Source: Lawsonibacter hominis
GTDB taxonomy: Bacteria > Bacillota > Clostridia > Oscillospirales > Oscillospiraceae
Direction of reading: 5' to 3'
Assembly: GCF_014287895.1 (NCBI RefSeq)
Contig: NZ_JACOPP010000008.1
Location: 1 to 64,000, forward strand
Length of the DNA stretch: 64,000 nt
Under the pieces are notes generated by a model. The model did not search any database. It saw only the letters and a list, made by a program, of their open reading frames with translations, and was not told where the DNA came from. A program made the position numbers and the translations under genes. Of this stretch, positions 8,594 to 16,966 are shown one piece after another (the first letter of the stretch is position 1; every line of letters begins with the position of its first letter).

Positions 8594-9978
8594 CAGCGCA
8601 GATGCTTTTTGACCTGGATTCCCAGCCTGCGGATGCGGGCATAGAGGGTATTGCGGCTCATATTCAGCGCCTGGGCGGTACGGGAAATGTTCAGACCATT
8701 TTCCAGCAGGGCCTGCTCAATCAGCTGTTTCTCAAAATGATCCATCCGGTCCTCGATCGGGGAACGCTCCACTGCGGGCTCATCTGGGATGCCCAGGGCG
8801 TGGCGTACGGCATCCTCGGTAATGCGCTTTCGCTCCAGTAGGTCCATTTTAGCCGCAAAATTGCGCAGCTGCCGCACATTTCCGGGCCAGTCATAGGCCT
8901 GCATCAGATGCATGGCCTCCGGCGTGAAAGAGATATCCAGCGCATCCTTGGCGATAAAGTAGTCGATAAGCACCGGAATATCCTCCCGCCGCTCCCTTAG
9001 GGGCGGTATGTTGATCTCGGCGATGCTCAAACGGTAGTACAAATCCTCACGGAATTCACCGTCCCGCATTTTCTGCTCCAGGTTGCTGTTGGTACAGGCG
9101 ACGATGCGGGCCCGCAAGGGGATCAGGGTATTGCCGCCGACCCGCTCGAACTCCTTCTCCTCAATAGCACGCAGCAACTTGCTCTGGAGGGCGGGGTCCA
9201 GGCTGCCGATTTCGTCCAGCAGCAGCGTCCCAGTGCCCGCGATTTCAAATTTGCCCAGCTTGGTGGAGTAAGCGCCGGAAAAGGCGCCTTTTTCATAGCC
9301 GAACAGCTCAGACTCCAAAAGCGTGGAGGGAATGGCGGTACAGTTGATCTTGACAAAAGGGGCCTTGCCGTCCAGATGGCTGGCGGTGTGAATGCCGCTG
9401 GAGACGATTTCCTTGCCGCAGCCGGTCTCGCCCCGGATCAGTACGGGATAGTCATGGACCGCTACCTTTTGGGCAAACCGCAGCATCTCCTGAACGGCTG
9501 GACTGATCCCAATAAAGTCGGACAGGGTATAGTGCGCCTCTGCACGGGAGAGCTGATCGTAGAGCGCCTTGGATTTGGTGTCGAAATCAAAGCTGTTGTC
9601 CCGCATCAGCCGTTTGAGTTTTTCGATGCCGCGGAAAATGATTACGCCAAACGCGCCGATGATGTTGTCCTCCTGATCGAAAAGCGGGATCATGTGCGTA
9701 ATGCAGGACATGCCGTTGATGATGTGCATCTTTCCCAGAACGGCTTCTCCAGTGGCCAAGAGCTGGGGGTAGGGGGAGGCGGAGTCCAGCTCGGTAATAT
9801 GCCTGCCGATGCTCTCTTCGTTGGGACGGTTCCAAATAAGGGGAGAGCTGTCCGAGCAGTGCAGGATATAGCCATCCTTGTCCATGATGCAGGATTCGTC
9901 AAAGGCAAGATCCATGATGCCCTGGAGAAGAGGACCCGGGCTGTAGAGCTCGTCTCGGGTGATCCGTATTTTTTCCAT
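8593..9978 (-). CDS. PAS-containing sigma-54-dependent transcriptional activator
   Basis: The 461-residue enhancer-binding protein has three parts. Residues about 20-125 are a PAS-like sensor. A sigma-54 AAA+ domain follows, with Walker A GETGCGKE (183-190), the sigma-54 contact loop GAFSGA (231-236, Thr replaced by Ser), Walker B LLLDEIG and REDLYYRL. The C-terminus is a Fis-type helix-turn-helix (NISRTAQALNMSRNTLYARI). The ATG at 9978 follows AAAGGGAG. It faces the amidase operon, which carries a -24/-12 promoter, so it is almost certainly that operon's activator. The PAS ligand is unknown. Confidence 0.95.
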   Translation of the reverse strand: MEKIRITRDELYSPGPLLQGIMDLAFDESCIMDKDGYILHCSDSSPLIWNRPNEESIGRHITELDSASPYPQLLATGEAVLGKMHIINGMSCITHMIPLFDQEDNIIGAFGVIIFRGIEKLKRLMRDNSFDFDTKSKALYDQLSRAEAHYTLSDFIGISPAVQEMLRFAQKVAVHDYPVLIRGETGCGKEIVSSGIHTASHLDGKAPFVKINCTAIPSTLLESELFGYEKGAFSGAYSTKLGKFEIAGTGTLLLDEIGSLDPALQSKLLRAIEEKEFERVGGNTLIPLRARIVACTNSNLEQKMRDGEFREDLYYRLSIAEINIPPLRERREDIPVLIDYFIAKDALDISFTPEAMHLMQAYDWPGNVRQLRNFAAKMDLLERKRITEDAVRHALGIPDEPAVERSPIEDRMDHFEKQLIEQALLENGLNISRTAQALNMSRNTLYARIRRLGIQVKKHLR

Positions 9979-10003
9979 AGCAGGCTCCCTTTGCACAAAG
10001 TGT

Positions 10004-10032
10004 GTAATAATTTGAGCACATGTTCAAAACAA
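10004..10032 (-). promoter_or_regulatory. Possible promoter of the activator gene, with an internal dyad
   Basis: TTGTTT-N17-TATTAC on the minus strand is a weak match to sigma-A. The spacer carries the dyad TTTGAGCA / TGTTCAAA (10011-10028, one mismatch), which lies about 160 bases upstream of the -24 box of the amidase operon. That position suits both an enhancer site for the activator and autoregulation. Confidence 0.4.
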
Positions 10033-10188
10033 TTGTACTGCAAAAGAAAAGAAAAAGCAAGCGCCGGGAAGGAAACAGCCTTGAACGGAAAAGAAAACCT
10101 GCCCCAAAACAAGCAAAACGACCAAAAATGGATGAACCGTTTTGACATGAAAGGAAAAAATTTAAATAATTTGCTGCAGAATGACGTT

Positions 10189-10205
10189 TTGGCGCGGCAA
10201 TTGCT
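10189..10205 (+). promoter_or_regulatory. Sigma-54 (-24/-12) promoter of the amidase operon
   Basis: TTGGCGCGGCAATTGCT matches TTGGCAC-N5-TTGCW with a single change and the invariant GG/GC pair 10 bases apart. It lies about 50 bases before the amidase start, opposite a sigma-54 activator gene. Confidence 0.85.
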
Positions 10206-10254
10206 AAAAAGAAAAGCAGCCGGCAATTTTTGCGAAAGAGAGAGGAGTGATCCC

Positions 10255-11745
10255 TTGGACGAGCTTTCTTATCTGTCAGCAGCACGTATGTCAGAAGCGA
10301 TCCGAAAGAAAGAGCTCTCACCGGTGGAGGTAATGGAGCATACCATCCGTCGTATTGAGCAGCGGAACCCCAGCCTGAATGCCTTTGTGTATACCAAGTT
10401 TGATTATGCCATGGATCAGGCCAAGCGGCTCCAGGAGCAGCTTGGCGCCGGGAAGGTTTCGGGCGGGGAGTTCTGTGGAGTCCCCACGGCGCTTAAGGAC
10501 TTTTTGCCTGGGAAGCCGGGCTGGCCCGGCTCTTCGGGCGGCGTCCGTGCTTTGGCAGGGGCGCCTGACGCGGCCTGGTCCAATTACGCCAGAAGCATGG
10601 AGGCGCAGGGGGCCATCCTGGTGGGCAAGACCAATTCTCCATCCTTTGCCTTCCGGGGCACCTGCGACAATTTCCTGTACGGGCCTACCAGTACGCCCTT
10701 TGACCTTAGCCGCAATTCCGGGGGCTCCTCCGGAGGTAGCGCTGCTGCGGTAGCTGATGGACTGGTGCCGGTGGCCGAGGGTACCGACGGCGGCGGCTCC
10801 ATCCGCATCCCGGCGGCGTGGTGCTGCTGCTACGGCTATAAGGCCTCCGTTGGAACGATCCCATCGGTAAATCGGCCCAATGCCTACGCGGAGAGCCACC
10901 CGTACTGTTTTGCCGGGGCCATTACCCGTACGGTGGAGGACAGCGCTATGATCCTCAACCATATGGCTTACTTTGATCCCAGAGACCCCTTCAGCATCGA
11001 GTACCCGAAACGGGACTTCCGGGACGCCCTCAAGCGCAATATAAAAGGAATGCGTATCGCATATACCCTGGATTTCGGCGTATATGCGGTAGAGCCTGAG
11101 ATCGCCGCCACAGCGGCTAGGGCGGCCCAGCGCTTTGCGGAAGCGGGATGTTCGGTGGAGCAGGTGGACTTCCGCCTCAAGCGCAGTCACAATGAACTGG
11201 CCGAATGTTGGGACGATATGATCTGTATCAACACGGTGGACGTGGTGGAGAGCATCAAACGTGCCGGAGTGGACCTGATGGGGGAGCACGCCGGGGACCT
11301 GCCGGAAGAGATGCGGCGGTGCATCGAAAAAGCCTATCGGGGCAATTACCTGGACTATGCCCGTAACGACGCGATTCGCACCGAGGTCTACGACGCGCTC
11401 CAGGACGTGTTCGACCAATATGATTTGATCCTCTCGCCCACCCTGGCCTGCGACCCAGTGCCCAACGCCAAGGACGGCAATACCATGGGGCCGGAGTACA
11501 TCAACGGAGAAAAGGCTGAACGGCTGATTGGTTTCTGCCTGACTTATTTCTGTAACTTCACCGGACATCCGGCGGCTTCGGTCCCTGCGGGCCTGTCCCC
11601 GGCGGGACTGCCTGTGGGCCTGCAGATCATCGGCAGACGGTTTCATGATGCGGATGTGCTGGCGGCAAGCGCCGCTTTTGAGCAGATCCAACCCTGGTAT
11701 CACCTTTACGAGCGCGCGGACAAGCGGCCCCTGCTGCGGCCGTAA
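10255..11745 (+). CDS. Amidase-signature family hydrolase
   Basis: This 496-residue enzyme has the Ser-cisSer-Lys catalytic set of the amidase-signature family: Lys81 (VPTALKDF), the cis-Ser in NSGGSSGGSAAAVA (about 158) and the nucleophile Ser182 (GTDGGGSIRIPA). It should hydrolyse a C-N amide. The context (own symporter and RidA) suggests catabolism of an imported amide rather than Glu-tRNA amidation, and no gatB or gatC is near. I chose TTG at 10255, seven bases after AGAGGAG. The frame stays open upstream, but the sigma-54 promoter at 10189-10205 excludes an earlier start. Confidence 0.92.
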   Translation: MDELSYLSAARMSEAIRKKELSPVEVMEHTIRRIEQRNPSLNAFVYTKFDYAMDQAKRLQEQLGAGKVSGGEFCGVPTALKDFLPGKPGWPGSSGGVRALAGAPDAAWSNYARSMEAQGAILVGKTNSPSFAFRGTCDNFLYGPTSTPFDLSRNSGGSSGGSAAAVADGLVPVAEGTDGGGSIRIPAAWCCCYGYKASVGTIPSVNRPNAYAESHPYCFAGAITRTVEDSAMILNHMAYFDPRDPFSIEYPKRDFRDALKRNIKGMRIAYTLDFGVYAVEPEIAATAARAAQRFAEAGCSVEQVDFRLKRSHNELAECWDDMICINTVDVVESIKRAGVDLMGEHAGDLPEEMRRCIEKAYRGNYLDYARNDAIRTEVYDALQDVFDQYDLILSPTLACDPVPNAKDGNTMGPEYINGEKAERLIGFCLTYFCNFTGHPAASVPAGLSPAGLPVGLQIIGRRFHDADVLAASAAFEQIQPWYHLYERADKRPLLRP

Positions 11746-11776
11746 GCGCTTCAAGTGCAAAGGAGAGAAGTGAAAT

Positions 11777-13258
11777 ATGAGAACTGATGTTATCATCATG
11801 GTCCTTATTTATGAGGTCCTGGTGGTCATCGGGATCGGCGTGCTGCTGATCATCCGGGACCGCAAAAAGAATACCGGCGACAGCTTTGCGGTAGCAGGCA
11901 GAAGCATGGGCTTCGGTTTGCTGGTGCCGACCATGACGCTGACGGCTTTGGGCAACCCCCATATCGTAGGCCTGTTTGAGATGTCCTACGGCATGGGTGC
12001 CGTGGCTCTGTGGTTTGCCTTTGCCAACACCGTGCACTTTGTAATCCTGTGCCTGTGCACTGGTCCCTGGCTGCGAAAGATGAAGGTGGCGACCGTGGGT
12101 GAGGCGCTGGATAACCTGTACGGGAAAAAGGTAGGCCTCGGGATATCCTGTGCCATGTCCGGCGTGACCTTCGGTGTGCTCACCGTGGAATGTCAAGGCG
12201 TGGGGATCATCATCAACGCCCTGACTGGCTGGGATTTATCCATCGCTATCGTTGTGGGCGGTGTATTCGGCATGCTTTACGTACTGCTGGCCGGTATGAA
12301 GCAGGTAGGCAGCGTCAATATGATCAATCTGGTCATCCTGTACATCGGCATCGTTGCCGCCACCATCTGTATCGCAATGACCTTGGGGGGAGGCTTTGAT
12401 TCCGTACGGGCCTACTATGAGAGCGACGTGACCACCAGATTTATGACAAATGTGTTTGGAACGCCGTCCCTGTGGTTCAGCTTTGCCCTGGCCAATATCA
12501 TTTCGGTTGCATTCTACGGCCCCATCAGTCAAGCCAATACACAGGCCCCCATGTCTGCGAAGAATACCAAGATGATTCGCCGGGCTTTGTGGATCGTGGC
12601 TCCGATCAACGGCTTGTTCGGCGTATTTTCCGTGATGCTGGGCCTGACGGCCCGCTCGATTCCCGAGTATGCCGAGCTGGGAGCCACCTCGGCCGCCATT
12701 ACGATGCTGGTGGACCGGCTGCCCAACTGGGTATGCGCACTGCTGCTGGCCTCCTGCATGGCGGCCTGCCTGTCCTCCTTCGCCATGACGTCCCTGGGTT
12801 GCGGTACGATGTTCGGCTATGATATCTTTAAGGGCCTTTATAAGCCTGACGCTACCGACAAGCAAGTCACGCTGGTCATACGGATCGTGGTGGTAGTGGT
12901 CTGCGTCGCCGCGATCTCCATTGCCGTGGGCATCTCCTCTATCATCGGGGCCATGAACTGGGTCTTCGCCTGGATCGTGCCGGTCTTTTGGCTGTTCCTC
13001 TTCGGATTGTTCTGGAAGCGCAGCAGCAAAGTGGCCGGCTGGACACTGGGCATTACCTGGATTGTCAACTGCCTGTGGTCGCTGACCGGTCTGCCGGCAT
13101 TGTTTGGCACCACCGCCGATGCAGTCCCCAATGGCTACGTGACGCTCGTCGTAGGCTTGGTCTGCTGCATCATCGGCAACTTGATCGTGAAGGGACAGCC
13201 TGGTCTCTGGAGCAAAAGGGCCAAGGCCCTACAGCGGCAATCAATAAGCAACGCGTGA
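11777..13258 (+). CDS. Sodium:solute symporter (SSS family)
   Basis: The 493-residue membrane protein, with about 13 hydrophobic segments, shows SSS-family features: a first helix followed by a loop with NTGDSFAVAGRSMGFG, and a long helical core. It probably imports the amidase substrate with sodium. It starts 31 bases after the amidase stop. Two 40-codon genes for small membrane peptides follow directly, as is seen beside some SSS symporters. The solute cannot be deduced from sequence. Confidence 0.92.
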   Translation: MRTDVIIMVLIYEVLVVIGIGVLLIIRDRKKNTGDSFAVAGRSMGFGLLVPTMTLTALGNPHIVGLFEMSYGMGAVALWFAFANTVHFVILCLCTGPWLRKMKVATVGEALDNLYGKKVGLGISCAMSGVTFGVLTVECQGVGIIINALTGWDLSIAIVVGGVFGMLYVLLAGMKQVGSVNMINLVILYIGIVAATICIAMTLGGGFDSVRAYYESDVTTRFMTNVFGTPSLWFSFALANIISVAFYGPISQANTQAPMSAKNTKMIRRALWIVAPINGLFGVFSVMLGLTARSIPEYAELGATSAAITMLVDRLPNWVCALLLASCMAACLSSFAMTSLGCGTMFGYDIFKGLYKPDATDKQVTLVIRIVVVVVCVAAISIAVGISSIIGAMNWVFAWIVPVFWLFLFGLFWKRSSKVAGWTLGITWIVNCLWSLTGLPALFGTTADAVPNGYVTLVVGLVCCIIGNLIVKGQPGLWSKRAKALQRQSISNA

Positions 13259-13271
13259 GGAGGCGAGCGAA

Positions 13272-13394
13272 ATGTTCTGGATGCTGTTTTTAAAGGCGCT
13301 GGGTGTGATTGCGGTTATTGTACTGATCGGAGAGGGAGTGTTCTGGGCATACCACGCCAAACACCCGATCGATGACGGCGATGACGAGGACTAA
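13272..13394 (+). CDS. Small membrane protein, 40 residues, next to symporter
   Basis: GGAGGCGAG precedes the ATG by about 6 bases. The product is one hydrophobic helix (FWMLFLKALGVIAVIVLIG), then a short polar part ending in an acidic tail (DDGDDED). It starts 14 bases after the symporter stop and 14 bases before the next small gene's ATG, so it is translated in the same operon. I infer an accessory subunit or regulator of the symporter. I do not recognise the family with certainty. Confidence 0.7.
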   Translation: MFWMLFLKALGVIAVIVLIGEGVFWAYHAKHPIDDGDDED

Positions 13395-13407
13395 GGAGGC
13401 TGAAATT

Positions 13408-13530
13408 ATGTCAACGACAATGAGTTGGATGATCGGCGTTTTGGCGGTCATGGCGGGTTATGGAATCTTTTCCGTAATCGGGCTGTATGTAGCCGGAAAG
13501 CGGAAAAAGGAGCAAAAAGAAAAAAAGTAA
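13408..13530 (+). CDS. Second small membrane protein, 40 residues
   Basis: AGGAGG stands 8 bases before the ATG. The product has one predicted helix (MIGVLAVMAGYGIFSVIGLY) and a strongly basic tail (AGKRKKEQKEKK). The preceding peptide has an acidic tail, so the two could pair through their tails. NCBI annotates similar short proteins near sodium symporters as symporter small accessory proteins; this assignment is from memory and from the position. Confidence 0.7.
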   Translation: MSTTMSWMIGVLAVMAGYGIFSVIGLYVAGKRKKEQKEKK

Positions 13531-13566
13531 TCTTCAAAACCAACAATGGAAAGGAATGGATAAAGT

Positions 13567-14019
13567 ATGGAAAGCGAGATCAAGAAATACGGTTGTTTTG
13601 TCAAGGGCGTGGAGCAGAAGTATCCCAACGTTGCGCCCGGCACCCCCATCTACGCCAACGCCGTGGTGGTGGACAACATCGTGTATGTGTCGGGGATGAC
13701 CGCCCAGAAGTTTGAGGACGGCAGCTGCACCACCAACACCATGCAGGATCAGATGTGGGTGGCCCTGAGCAAGATGAAGCAGGTCTTGGAGGAGGCGGGC
13801 AGCTGCCTGGAGAACGTGTTCAAAACGTTTATCATGCTCAAGGACATCAAGGATTACCCGGTCATGCGCGCCACGGAGCTGAAGTTCTATCAGGAATACG
13901 CCCCCGAGCTGGCGGAGCATCCCGCCGCCAGCACCATCCTGCAGGCGGGCTGCCTGGCCCGTCCGGAATTCCTGGTAGAGATCGAGTGTATGGCCGTGCT
14001 GAACAGGAAAAAGGACTGA
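13567..14019 (+). CDS. RidA/YjgF/UK114 family protein
   Basis: The 150-residue protein has the RidA fold sequence: NAVVVDNIVYVSGMT, QMWVALSKMKQVLEEAGS, LENVFKTFIMLKDI and the C-terminal LVEIECMAVL. Canonical RidA deaminates reactive enamines and imines. The usual substrate-binding Arg of true RidA (in the sequence R-x-A near residue 105) is not clearly kept: here RATELKFYQEY is followed by HPAASTILQAGCLARPEFLVEIE, which has LAR. This may be a RidA-subfamily member in amide or amine catabolism. It is last in the sigma-54 operon, before a strong terminator. Confidence 0.88.
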   Translation: MESEIKKYGCFVKGVEQKYPNVAPGTPIYANAVVVDNIVYVSGMTAQKFEDGSCTTNTMQDQMWVALSKMKQVLEEAGSCLENVFKTFIMLKDIKDYPVMRATELKFYQEYAPELAEHPAASTILQAGCLARPEFLVEIECMAVLNRKKD

Positions 14020-14128
14020 CCGAAAAAGAGAGCGCTGCTTTACTGCGCGACAGGCGTTCGCCGTCCCGGAGACGGCAAAACAGATTTGCCCCGCCGCCGG
14101 AACGGGCCCTTGCCGTTTCGGCAGCCTC

Positions 14129-14165
14129 CAGCCGCTCAGGACCATGGTCCTGAGCGGCTGTTTTT
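14129..14165 (+). terminator. Terminator of the amidase operon
   Basis: A perfect palindromic stem (CAGCCGCTCAGGAC / GTCCTGAGCGGCTG) followed by TTTTT. Confidence 0.9.
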
Positions 14166-14187
14166 GCAGGAAGGGCGCAGTGCGCTC

Positions 14188-14216
14188 TTGTGGTGGGGAC
14201 GGTTTTCTGCTATACT
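14188..14216 (+). promoter_or_regulatory. Promoter of the decarboxylase-darA-holB-ricT operon
   Basis: TTGTGG, 17 bases, TATACT, about 38 bases before the first gene. Confidence 0.55.
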
Positions 14217-14254
14217 CATTTTAATTCGAGCCTTTGCAGTCAGGAGGGACGCCC

Positions 14255-15568
14255 ATGGGGCCTACGCCGCTGTATGACGCCCTGCGGGCGTTTGCCGGGC
14301 AAGACGCCCTGCGTATGCACATGCCGGGGCATAAGGGCAAGCCCCTGCCCGCGCCGGAGCTGGCGGGGCTGGCGGCGCTGGATGTTACGGAACTGGGGCC
14401 CACCGGCGATCTGTTTGCAGGCGGCGGGCCCATCGGCGCGGCGGAAGCGCTGTGGGCGGCCCGGTTCCGGCTGCCCAACTGCCTGTTCCTCACCGGCGGC
14501 TCCACCCAGGGGGTGCTCTGCGCCCTGACCCTGGCCTGCGCGCCGGGGGAGGGCGTGCTGCTGGACCGGGACAGCCACCGTTCGGCCTATAACGCGCTGG
14601 CGCTGCTGGACCTGCGCCCCGTCTGGCTGGAGCGGCCCTGGCTGGAGGGGCCCGGCGCGGCGGGCCCGGTGACGCCGGCTGCGGTGGACGCGGCCCTTGC
14701 CGCCCACCCGGAGGTGCGCGCGGTGTTTCTTACCAGTCCCACCTACTACGGCGTGCGCTCCGACCTGCCCGCCCTGGCGGCGGCGGCCCACGCCCGGGGC
14801 TGCGTGCTGGTGGTGGATGCGGCCCACGGGGCCCATCTCCCTTTTTTAGGAGACTGGGATCTTTCCGCCGCGGACCTGGCGGTGGTCTCCGCCCACAAGA
14901 CGCTGCCCGCGCCGGGACAGACCGCCCTGCTGTTTTCTTCGGACCGCTTCCCGCAGCAGGCGCTGCGCCGGGCGGCGGCGCTTTACGGCAGTTCCAGCCC
15001 GTCTTACGTGTTCCTGGCCGCGCTGGACGTGTGCCGGGCCTGGATGGAGGAGACGGGGGAGCGGGCCTATCGGAAGACGGCGGCTGCGGTGGAGCGCCTG
15101 CGCGCCCGCTATCCCGCCCTGCGCCCGTCCGACGCACCGCTGGATCCGTGCCGCTTCGTGCTGTGTACCCCGGACGGCCTTGCCGCCCGGGCCCGGCTGG
15201 AGGAAGCGGGGATCTATGTGGAGCTGGCCGACCGGGGCCATATCCTGTGTATCCTCACGTGCATGGATACGCCGGAGGACCTCGCACGCCTGACCGCGGC
15301 GCTGGACACGCTGCCGGCCGGCCGCCGGCGTCTGCCCCCGCCGCCCCCTCCGCCGGAGGCGGTCCTGACGCCCCGGCAGGCCCTGTTCGCCCGCCGGGAA
15401 ACGCTGCCCCTGCACGCCGCCGCCGGGCGGGTTTGCGCCCAGCACCTGGCCCCCTATCCGCCCGGGATACCCATCGTGGCCCCGGGAGAGCGGATCGAGA
15501 AAAAAACTGTCGCATATTTCGAGCGAATCGGTTATAATATGGTAGAAGATATCCAGGTCGTCCACTGA
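14255..15568 (+). CDS. PLP-dependent Orn/Lys/Arg decarboxylase-like protein (YaaO type)
   Basis: The 437-residue fold-type I PLP enzyme begins with RMHMPGHKG, the signature of the Orn/Lys/Arg decarboxylases. It has DVTELGPTGDLF, FLTGGSTQGV, VLVVDAAHGAH and the PLP-lysine in VVSAHKTLPAPGQTALL. In Firmicutes this gene class (yaaO) stands before tmk-darA-holB-ricT; here tmk is missing and darA follows after 52 bases. The ATG at 14255 follows AGGAGG by 7 bases. The amino acid used is not decided by sequence; arginine or lysine are most likely, leading to polyamines. Confidence 0.88.
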   Translation: MGPTPLYDALRAFAGQDALRMHMPGHKGKPLPAPELAGLAALDVTELGPTGDLFAGGGPIGAAEALWAARFRLPNCLFLTGGSTQGVLCALTLACAPGEGVLLDRDSHRSAYNALALLDLRPVWLERPWLEGPGAAGPVTPAAVDAALAAHPEVRAVFLTSPTYYGVRSDLPALAAAAHARGCVLVVDAAHGAHLPFLGDWDLSAADLAVVSAHKTLPAPGQTALLFSSDRFPQQALRRAAALYGSSSPSYVFLAALDVCRAWMEETGERAYRKTAAAVERLRARYPALRPSDAPLDPCRFVLCTPDGLAARARLEEAGIYVELADRGHILCILTCMDTPEDLARLTAALDTLPAGRRRLPPPPPPPEAVLTPRQALFARRETLPLHAAAGRVCAQHLAPYPPGIPIVAPGERIEKKTVAYFERIGYNMVEDIQVVH

Positions 15569-15620
15569 TGCGTGTGTGTACATTGTTCGGAGGGCCGTCT
15601 TCCGCCAAGGAGGGATAACA

Positions 15621-15944
15621 ATGAAACTGATCCTTGCCATCATCAACCATGACGACGCCAACACCGTCACCCAGGCCCTCACCAAGAAGGGGTTCTCCTC
15701 CACTAAGCTGGCGACCACCGGCGGCTTCCTCATGGCCGGGAACGTCACGATCCTGGTGGGCGTGGACGAGGAAAAGGTCCAGTCCGTCATCGATATCATC
15801 CGGGAGCACTCCCACAGCCGCAAGCAGATGATCCCGACCACCACCGAGATGAGCTACGGGTACTATCCCAGCATGCCCGTGGAGGTCGTGGTGGGCGGGG
15901 CCACCATCTTCGTGGTGGATATCGAGCGCTTCGAGCGGGTCTGA
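15621..15944 (+). CDS. darA: Cyclic-di-AMP receptor, PII-like (DarA/PstA)
   Basis: A 107-residue PII-like signalling protein: MKLILAIINHDDANTVTQAL, GFSSTKLATTGGFLMAGNVTILVGV and the closing GGATIFVVDIERFERV match the DarA/PstA/YaaQ family, whose trimers bind cyclic di-AMP. Its downstream target is not known in most species. AAGGAGGG precedes the ATG. Its TGA overlaps the holB ATG by one base, so the two are translationally coupled. Confidence 0.93.
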   Translation: MKLILAIINHDDANTVTQALTKKGFSSTKLATTGGFLMAGNVTILVGVDEEKVQSVIDIIREHSHSRKQMIPTTTEMSYGYYPSMPVEVVVGGATIFVVDIERFERV

Positions 15945-16927
15945 TGGACCTGTCACGGCTGGCGGGCAACGCCCCTCTGAAGCGGCAGCTGGAGCTGGAA
16001 ACCGCCCGGCGGGGCCTGTCCCACGCGTACATTCTCAGCGGGCAGCGGGGCTCGGGGCGGCATACCCTGGCCCGGCTGCTCTGCGCTGCGCTGGTCTGCA
16101 CCGGCGCGGGGGAGCGCCCGTGCCGGAACTGCACCCCCTGCCGCAAGGTGCGGCAGGGGATCCACCCGGACGTGCGCTGGGTGGGGGATGACGGGAAGGA
16201 TATTACGGTAGGACAGGTGCGCGCGCTGCGCAGCGATGCGTATATCCGGCCCAACGAGGCGCAGCGTAAGGTCTATGTCATCGAAAATGCCCAGACGATG
16301 AACGCCAGCGCCCAGAACGCCATGCTCAAGCTGCTGGAAGAGGGGCCGGCCTATGCCGCCTTTCTGCTGCTTACCGACAATGCCGCCGCGCTGCTGCCTA
16401 CGGTGCGCTCGCGCTGCGAGGTCCTGGCCCTCTCGCCCGTCACGCAGGAGCAGGCGCTTTCCTGGCTGCGGGAGGCGTACCCGGACCGGCCCGCAGCCCA
16501 GCTGCAGGCGCTGGCCGGGCGGTGCGAGGGCCTGCTGGGCCGGGCCGTGGCGGAGCTGGAGGGCGTGCAGGCGGAGGACGAGGCCGTGACGGATACGGCG
16601 CTGGCCCTGCTGGAGCGGTTCGCCCAGCGGGATGAACGGGGCCTGCTGGAGCTGTGCGTCGGGCTGGAAAAGTGGGACCGGGACAAGCTGTGCGCCCTGC
16701 TGGAAGAGAGCGTGCAGCTGCTGCGCTGCGCTCTGTGCTGCGCCGTGGGCCGCACCGACGAGACCGACGCACGCAGGCAGGCCGCCGCGCGGCAGGCCGC
16801 CGGCGCGCGCAGCGCCCGGGAGCTGACGGCGGCGGTGGACAAGCTGGAGCGGCTGCGTACCGCCTGCGGCTTCCATGTGGGCGCGGGGCACCTGGCCGGA
16901 TGGATGGCTGCCGCGCTGTTTTCCTGA
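15944..16927 (+). CDS. holB: DNA polymerase III subunit delta'
   Basis: The 327-residue clamp-loader subunit has the AAA+ N-terminal domain with a non-canonical P-loop (GQRGSGRHTLA, Lys replaced, as is usual for a subunit that does not hydrolyse ATP). A four-cysteine zinc module (CAALVCTGAGERPCRNCTPC) follows, then the LKLLEEGP and VRSRCE motifs of the DnaX/HolB group. It forms part of the replicative clamp loader. The position between darA and ricT is standard for Firmicutes and supports the call. Confidence 0.95.
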   Translation: MDLSRLAGNAPLKRQLELETARRGLSHAYILSGQRGSGRHTLARLLCAALVCTGAGERPCRNCTPCRKVRQGIHPDVRWVGDDGKDITVGQVRALRSDAYIRPNEAQRKVYVIENAQTMNASAQNAMLKLLEEGPAYAAFLLLTDNAAALLPTVRSRCEVLALSPVTQEQALSWLREAYPDRPAAQLQALAGRCEGLLGRAVAELEGVQAEDEAVTDTALALLERFAQRDERGLLELCVGLEKWDRDKLCALLEESVQLLRCALCCAVGRTDETDARRQAAARQAAGARSARELTAAVDKLERLRTACGFHVGAGHLAGWMAAALFS

Positions 16928-16966
16928 TTTACTACGGGCGCGCCGCGCCCGGTTCGGAGGAACGCT

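Noticed and set aside
9376..10254. Extending the amidase upstream in its open frame
   Set aside because: The upstream part overlaps the activator gene, and the sigma-54 promoter lies within it. The TTG at 10255 has its own Shine-Dalgarno.
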